Made by a program: the position numbers and the translations under genes
The notes under the pieces: model-generated
The model's database searches: none
Told to the model about the DNA's origin: nothing
The model's input: only the letters and a program-made list of their open reading frames with translations
In this document: piece after piece, positions 61,401 through 64,000 of the stretch
How the letters are laid out: each line of letters opens with the position of its first letter
How positions within the stretch are numbered: the stretch's first letter is position 1
Source of the DNA: Ligustrum vulgare
Lineage: Eukaryota > Streptophyta > Magnoliopsida > Lamiales > Oleaceae
Direction of reading: 5' to 3'
Assembly (NCBI GenBank): GCA_963555705.1
Contig: OY743170.1
Coordinates: 12,625,096 to 12,689,095, forward strand
DNA length: 64,000 bases

Positions 61401-63007
61401 ATAACACCAATAATTATTTAATGTCGTAAAACCCTCCAATGAGAAGGGAAAATCGACGGGGCAAACCGACAATTCCACTATTACCAAATAATAGTAATAC
61501 AATATTTCTTTCCTAGATTTTTGCCCTAAATTTAGAAGTAACCAATACACACCTTCAAGAATTAATCTTGGCACCCAAAACATACATCATCTAATACAAT
61601 AGATGGAACCCCAACAACAACAACAACAACAACAATAATGGAGATTAAATAGCACCTAAACCATTCTAAGATAATACTTAGAGAAACCCAAATCTTGAAG
61701 AAGAAGAATACACAATAATCAACACTTTCTTCTCCAAAATATAACAAGAAAAATAGCACCTTTTATTCCATTGTTGTTGTGTAAATATGTGTAGAGAAAA
61801 TGGCCAAAGAATTTCTTCTTTCTCCTTCCTCCCAACCTCTGCGCGTATTCTGGCCTCTATCTGTGTAAGGAATTCTACACCCAGCAAAACCAATTCTTCC
61901 ACCTTTTATTAAAGTCAAGAAAACCATGTGCCTATGTCTCTATTTTGTGTATTTAATTAGGTTAGGAGACAACTTTAATGATTTCTTGCACAAGTGGTCC
62001 TCCAAGTCATAATTAATGTATGACCCATAATAATACATGGGCTGGACCACATAATATTTTAATCCCAACAGTTTGACCCTCTTTTTTTGGAATACATTTT
62101 GTAAAGAGTGATTTGTTTGGAGAATACATGGTTAAAATACATGGAAAAGTCTTGGGTTTACATGTAAAATTATTTATTATGAGAATGTAGGAATGAAAAT
62201 GAACTTAATCCAAAGGAGTCAAAAATTTTCCCTCAATAATTTGGCTATGATGCATCTTTTCACCAAACACGCGATGCTCTAACTATTACAATACTCAAGC
62301 ATGGTTTAGAAAAAATGTTCCCGAAGAGGCTCCCCTCAGGCTAAGTCGTTGGAAAAGCATCATGAGGCTCGTGTTTTTTAAGTGCCAAGAGGCTTACGCA
62401 TGATTGAGGTGTAAGTCTCAAGGGGACACACCTCATTGATTAAGAAGCAAGCGCCTCACAAATACCTAGTGTCTTCCACTTCTTAAAACAAAAAATTCAC
62501 ATTATTTGACACGTTTTAAAAATTAATTTTACACCTAGTCTACATGGGTAATTTAGTTAGATCTTTAATATGCTAAAACCTGAATTAATTATTAGATCTT
62601 TAATATGCTAAAACCTGAATTAATTATTTGATTTGCTACAAATAAAAGTAAACAAAATAAACTAATCCTAAAACAAAAGGGAAAAAGAAAAATTTATGGA
62701 TGATATTTTTACATTTTGTTTATGTTATTACATGTTTTGAAGACTTCAACATTTGTTTATGTTATTGCATGTTTATAATTTTCTTTTTTTTAATATTTTT
62801 ACAAAATATTGAGGCTTACGCCTTAAAGCGCCTCGAGACTTATGGCTCGCCTCAAAAAGTAACGTCTCAGTACCCTTTTCAGCCTTTTCAAACTTCTTCC
62901 AGAAGCAACATTTTATTTTAGAATTCAAAGTGTGTTACTAAGGATTAGCGCTTGATTTTTGTTGCATTACACTATGTTAAAGGCATAGCAATTGTTGTTA
63001 ATGCATG

Positions 63008-63056
<49 letters not shown>

Positions 63057-64000
63057 ATTACCTCCAGCTGCTCATGTAGCCTTCTCTGAGTATCAATTTG
63101 CATTTGTATTGCTTCACTTAATGGTAAATTTCTGAATATCAGGCAGAAGGTTACAACATTGTCAGTTGAATTGCAATTAAAGTATACGAGTTAACAAAGA
63201 AAAAAAATGTATTTTCATACTTATTCGTTTGGTCGACCATGCTGGGATGACACATGTGAGTTCCATTTGTTTCAGGCATCCTTTGTCCTTTAGCTGCAAT
63301 ATTACTTAACGCAGTAAAGTTCTATACACTTTTCTCATTAATAGCCGTAATCTTTTAAAAGTTTTCAGGGAGTTACCAGACTCGTTACCAGCGTTATTGA
63401 TACCACAATTAGCTTGTCGTTGGAGGTTTTTACTGAGTCTGTATTTCTGCCAACAGAGATATAGAAGGTTGAGAACATGTTTTATCTGTATGTTTATTAA
63501 TGAGACACGCATGCATGATGCATGCTGATCGTGAAAGAATACGTGCATATATACATATGCACAGAGTAAATCTTTTCCTTTCATTAAGAAAGAAGGTTTT
63601 ATAGTTTACTGTTTCTTTATTTTTAGCAATTTCTTAAGGGTTCTGTGGGAATTTAAGGTATGGATTGTGTGACTGAAAAACCTGGCTGCTTCTTTGAAAT
63701 GGTTGCATTAAGATTGGAAACTAACTTGCACATAGAATTGGCAATAAAGAATTTACCTGAAGGTGACTCTTCAAGTGGTATAAGGTTAGTCCTTGGATTC
63801 CCATAAGTTTCAAGACTGATTTTGGAGTGGCTTCTGCAACAGAAGAAAAATCATATTGAATAGCTGAATACAATAGCGCTTTATTGGGGCTTCATGAATC
63901 ATGAGCTTGACATGTTGTATGCACTTACTGTCTGCTCCACCAAGTTGATTAACTGCCTCAATGAACCGCTCATGGAGGTCCAGATTCCATTTCAGTCTTG
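55464..64000 (-). CDS. MYB-CC transcription factor (PHL/UNE16 type), N-terminus outside window, frameshifted
   Basis: Exons on the minus strand are 64000-63929 (partial), 63833-63757, 63446-63377, 63293-63221, 63131-63062 and 56190-55464, all with GT-AG borders and compatible phases. They encode the single MYB-like GARP repeat (LKWNLDLHERFIEAVNQLGG, then ADKATPKSVLKLMGIQGLTL, YHLKSHLQKYRLSKNL) and the MYB-CC coiled coil with the LHEQLE motif (QMQIDTQRRLHEQLEVQRRL, QLRIEAQSKYLQSVLEKAQE). This order is specific to the MYB-CC family, nuclear regulators including phosphate-starvation response factors. The usual WTPDLH reads WNLDLH here. In the last exon, after ELSDLVSQVSTQ, an extra G (minus strand, within 56024-56030) shifts the frame; the expected C-terminal half (LNSAISGTKELSDLCLEQ...) continues one frame over to the TGA at 55464. 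It is a damaged allele, a pseudogene or a base-call error. Confidence 0.85.
56363..57177 (-). repeat. 3' LTR of the Copia element
   Basis: It begins (plus strand) TGTTGGGGAAAATTCGG and ends TTTTAATCCCAACA, with the TG...CA ends of an LTR. Next to it, on the internal side, lies the polypurine tract GGAGGGGGAGAT (minus strand, 57178-57189). Confidence 0.93.
57178..57189 (-). other. Polypurine tract of the Copia element
   Basis: GGAGGGGGAGAT abuts the 3' LTR and would prime plus-strand DNA synthesis. Confidence 0.8.
57223..61209 (-). pseudogene. Copia gag-pol polyprotein, one in-frame stop
   Basis: From the ATG at 61209 (MDDPVGCAMIRL) one frame of 1329 codons runs to the stop at 57223, broken only by a TGA at 59286-59284, in VWT*KDVSYSHLKVFG where related elements usually have Gly. 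Domain order is gag, a zinc knuckle (CYHCGNMGHIKRNC, about 235-248), protease (WIVDSGASYH, about 297-306), GAG-pre-integrase (LWHKRLGHMSEKGL), integrase with D489, D552 and E588, reverse transcriptase with LLLYVDDMLIV (about 1008-1011) and RNase H (ADMAGDLDNRKSTSGY, STTEAEYIA). Integrase before RT defines Copia. The nearest lineage by style is Tork/Tnt1. Apart from the stop, all catalytic residues are present. Confidence 0.9.
61233..61245 (-). other. Primer-binding site of the Copia element
   Basis: On the minus strand, directly after the 5' LTR end CCCCAACA and one G, TGGTATCAGAGC matches the 3' end of plant initiator tRNA-Met, the usual primer for Copia reverse transcription. Confidence 0.88.
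61247..62070 (-). repeat. 5' LTR of the Copia element
   Basis: It has the same ends as the 3' LTR. It contains a longer CAA run (about 61614-61635) than its partner. Transcription of the element would begin here on the minus strand. Confidence 0.93.
62076..62280. mobile_element. Right part of a MITE split by the Copia element
   Basis: With TTAGCCCCTGTTTG at 56349-56362 it reconstructs the left end of the MITE family seen at 41532 (shared GTGATTTxTTTxxAGAAT, GGAAAAGTxTTGGxTTTACA). Its far end is not clear, near 62200-62280. Confidence 0.5.
62310..62890. repeat. GAGGC/GCGCCTC-rich dispersed repeat
   Basis: GAGGCTCCCCTCAGGC at the left and GAGGCTTACGCCTTAAAGCG, CCTCGAGACTTATGGC and GCTCGCCTC at the right surround AT-rich sequence with a 44-bp duplication (ATTAGATCTTTAATATGC, about 62557-62630). 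The same wording recurs at 8665-8850 and 23490-23560. Class unknown. Confidence 0.45.
63013..63054. repeat. (TTA)n microsatellite next to a MYB-CC splice donor
   Basis: About 14 TTA units lie only 7 bases from the exon boundary at 63062, just inside the intron on the minus strand. Confidence 0.92.

Larger units (their letters stand above)
56363..62070 (-). mobile_element. Full-length Copia LTR retrotransposon (Tork/Tnt1-like) in a MYB-CC intron
   Basis: Both LTRs (815 and 824 bp), a perfect 5-bp target duplication GTTTG (56358-56362 and 62071-62075), a primer-binding site, a polypurine tract and a long polyprotein are all present. The 9-bp length difference between LTRs equals three CAA units. 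I count 11 substitutions between LTRs, 10 of them transitions, so insertion was recent. It sits in the same orientation as the host gene, in the intron between 63062 and 56190, inside an older MITE. Confidence 0.93.

Overview
The window is nuclear DNA of a flowering plant, most likely a eudicot. It is AT-rich, its genes have GT-AG introns, and it is packed with plant transposons: a Tork-like Copia, Athila-like Gypsy, a non-LTR LINE, and CACTA, hAT, Mutator-like and PIF/Harbinger-like elements. The encoded proteins are plant-specific or chloroplast-targeted. Nothing in the sequence fixes the species. All exon models and repeat boundaries were read by hand; no database search was possible.

Five host genes are recognisable. 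(1) 3928-4383 (+) encodes a BIC protein, a blue-light inhibitor of cryptochromes. (2) 20469-28055 (-) has 13 exons that join in frame into a 520-residue chloroplast membrane protein of the At5g03900 type. (3) 30351-43387 (+) has 8 exons that join into a 305-residue chloroplast SOUL haem-binding protein; the gene is stretched to 13 kb by nested transposons. (4) 46980-47456 (-) is a single-exon PADRE/DUF4228 protein. (5) 55464 to the right edge (-) is a MYB-CC (PHL/UNE16-type) transcription factor, lacking its N-terminus in this window and carrying an apparent 1-base frameshift in its last exon.

Layout. 1-520 is the end of a CACTA element. 521-3850 holds one MITE, one hAT element and a perfect hairpin. 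After BIC comes a 2.46-kb solo LTR (4882-7338) that splits a GC-rich palindrome. 7830-19650 is a graveyard: a degenerate Copia (8287-11855) broken up by a Mutator-like element, a GC-rich fold-back and MITEs, then an Athila gag-pro relic with its primer-binding site and LTR. A hAT element carrying two host-like exons sits in that LTR. 20469-28055 is the At5g03900-like gene. 28056-30350 is a divergent intergenic space with two abutting inverted MITEs. 30351-43387 is the SOUL gene; its introns hold a Copia gag relic, MITEs, a 7.2-kb LINE and, inside the LINE, a hAT element. 43388-55463 contains the PADRE gene among MITEs, tandem duplications and a 1.1-kb PIF-like element. 55464-64000 is the MYB-CC gene, with a nearly intact 5.7-kb Copia element in one intron.

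The genes do not form a pathway. BIC (photoreceptor signalling), MYB-CC (often phosphate or light related) and two plastid proteins are simply neighbours. The most informative content is the datable nesting of elements by target-site duplications, and several structures that may be undescribed: the captured-exon hAT, the GC-rich fold-back family, and the hairpin split by an LTR.
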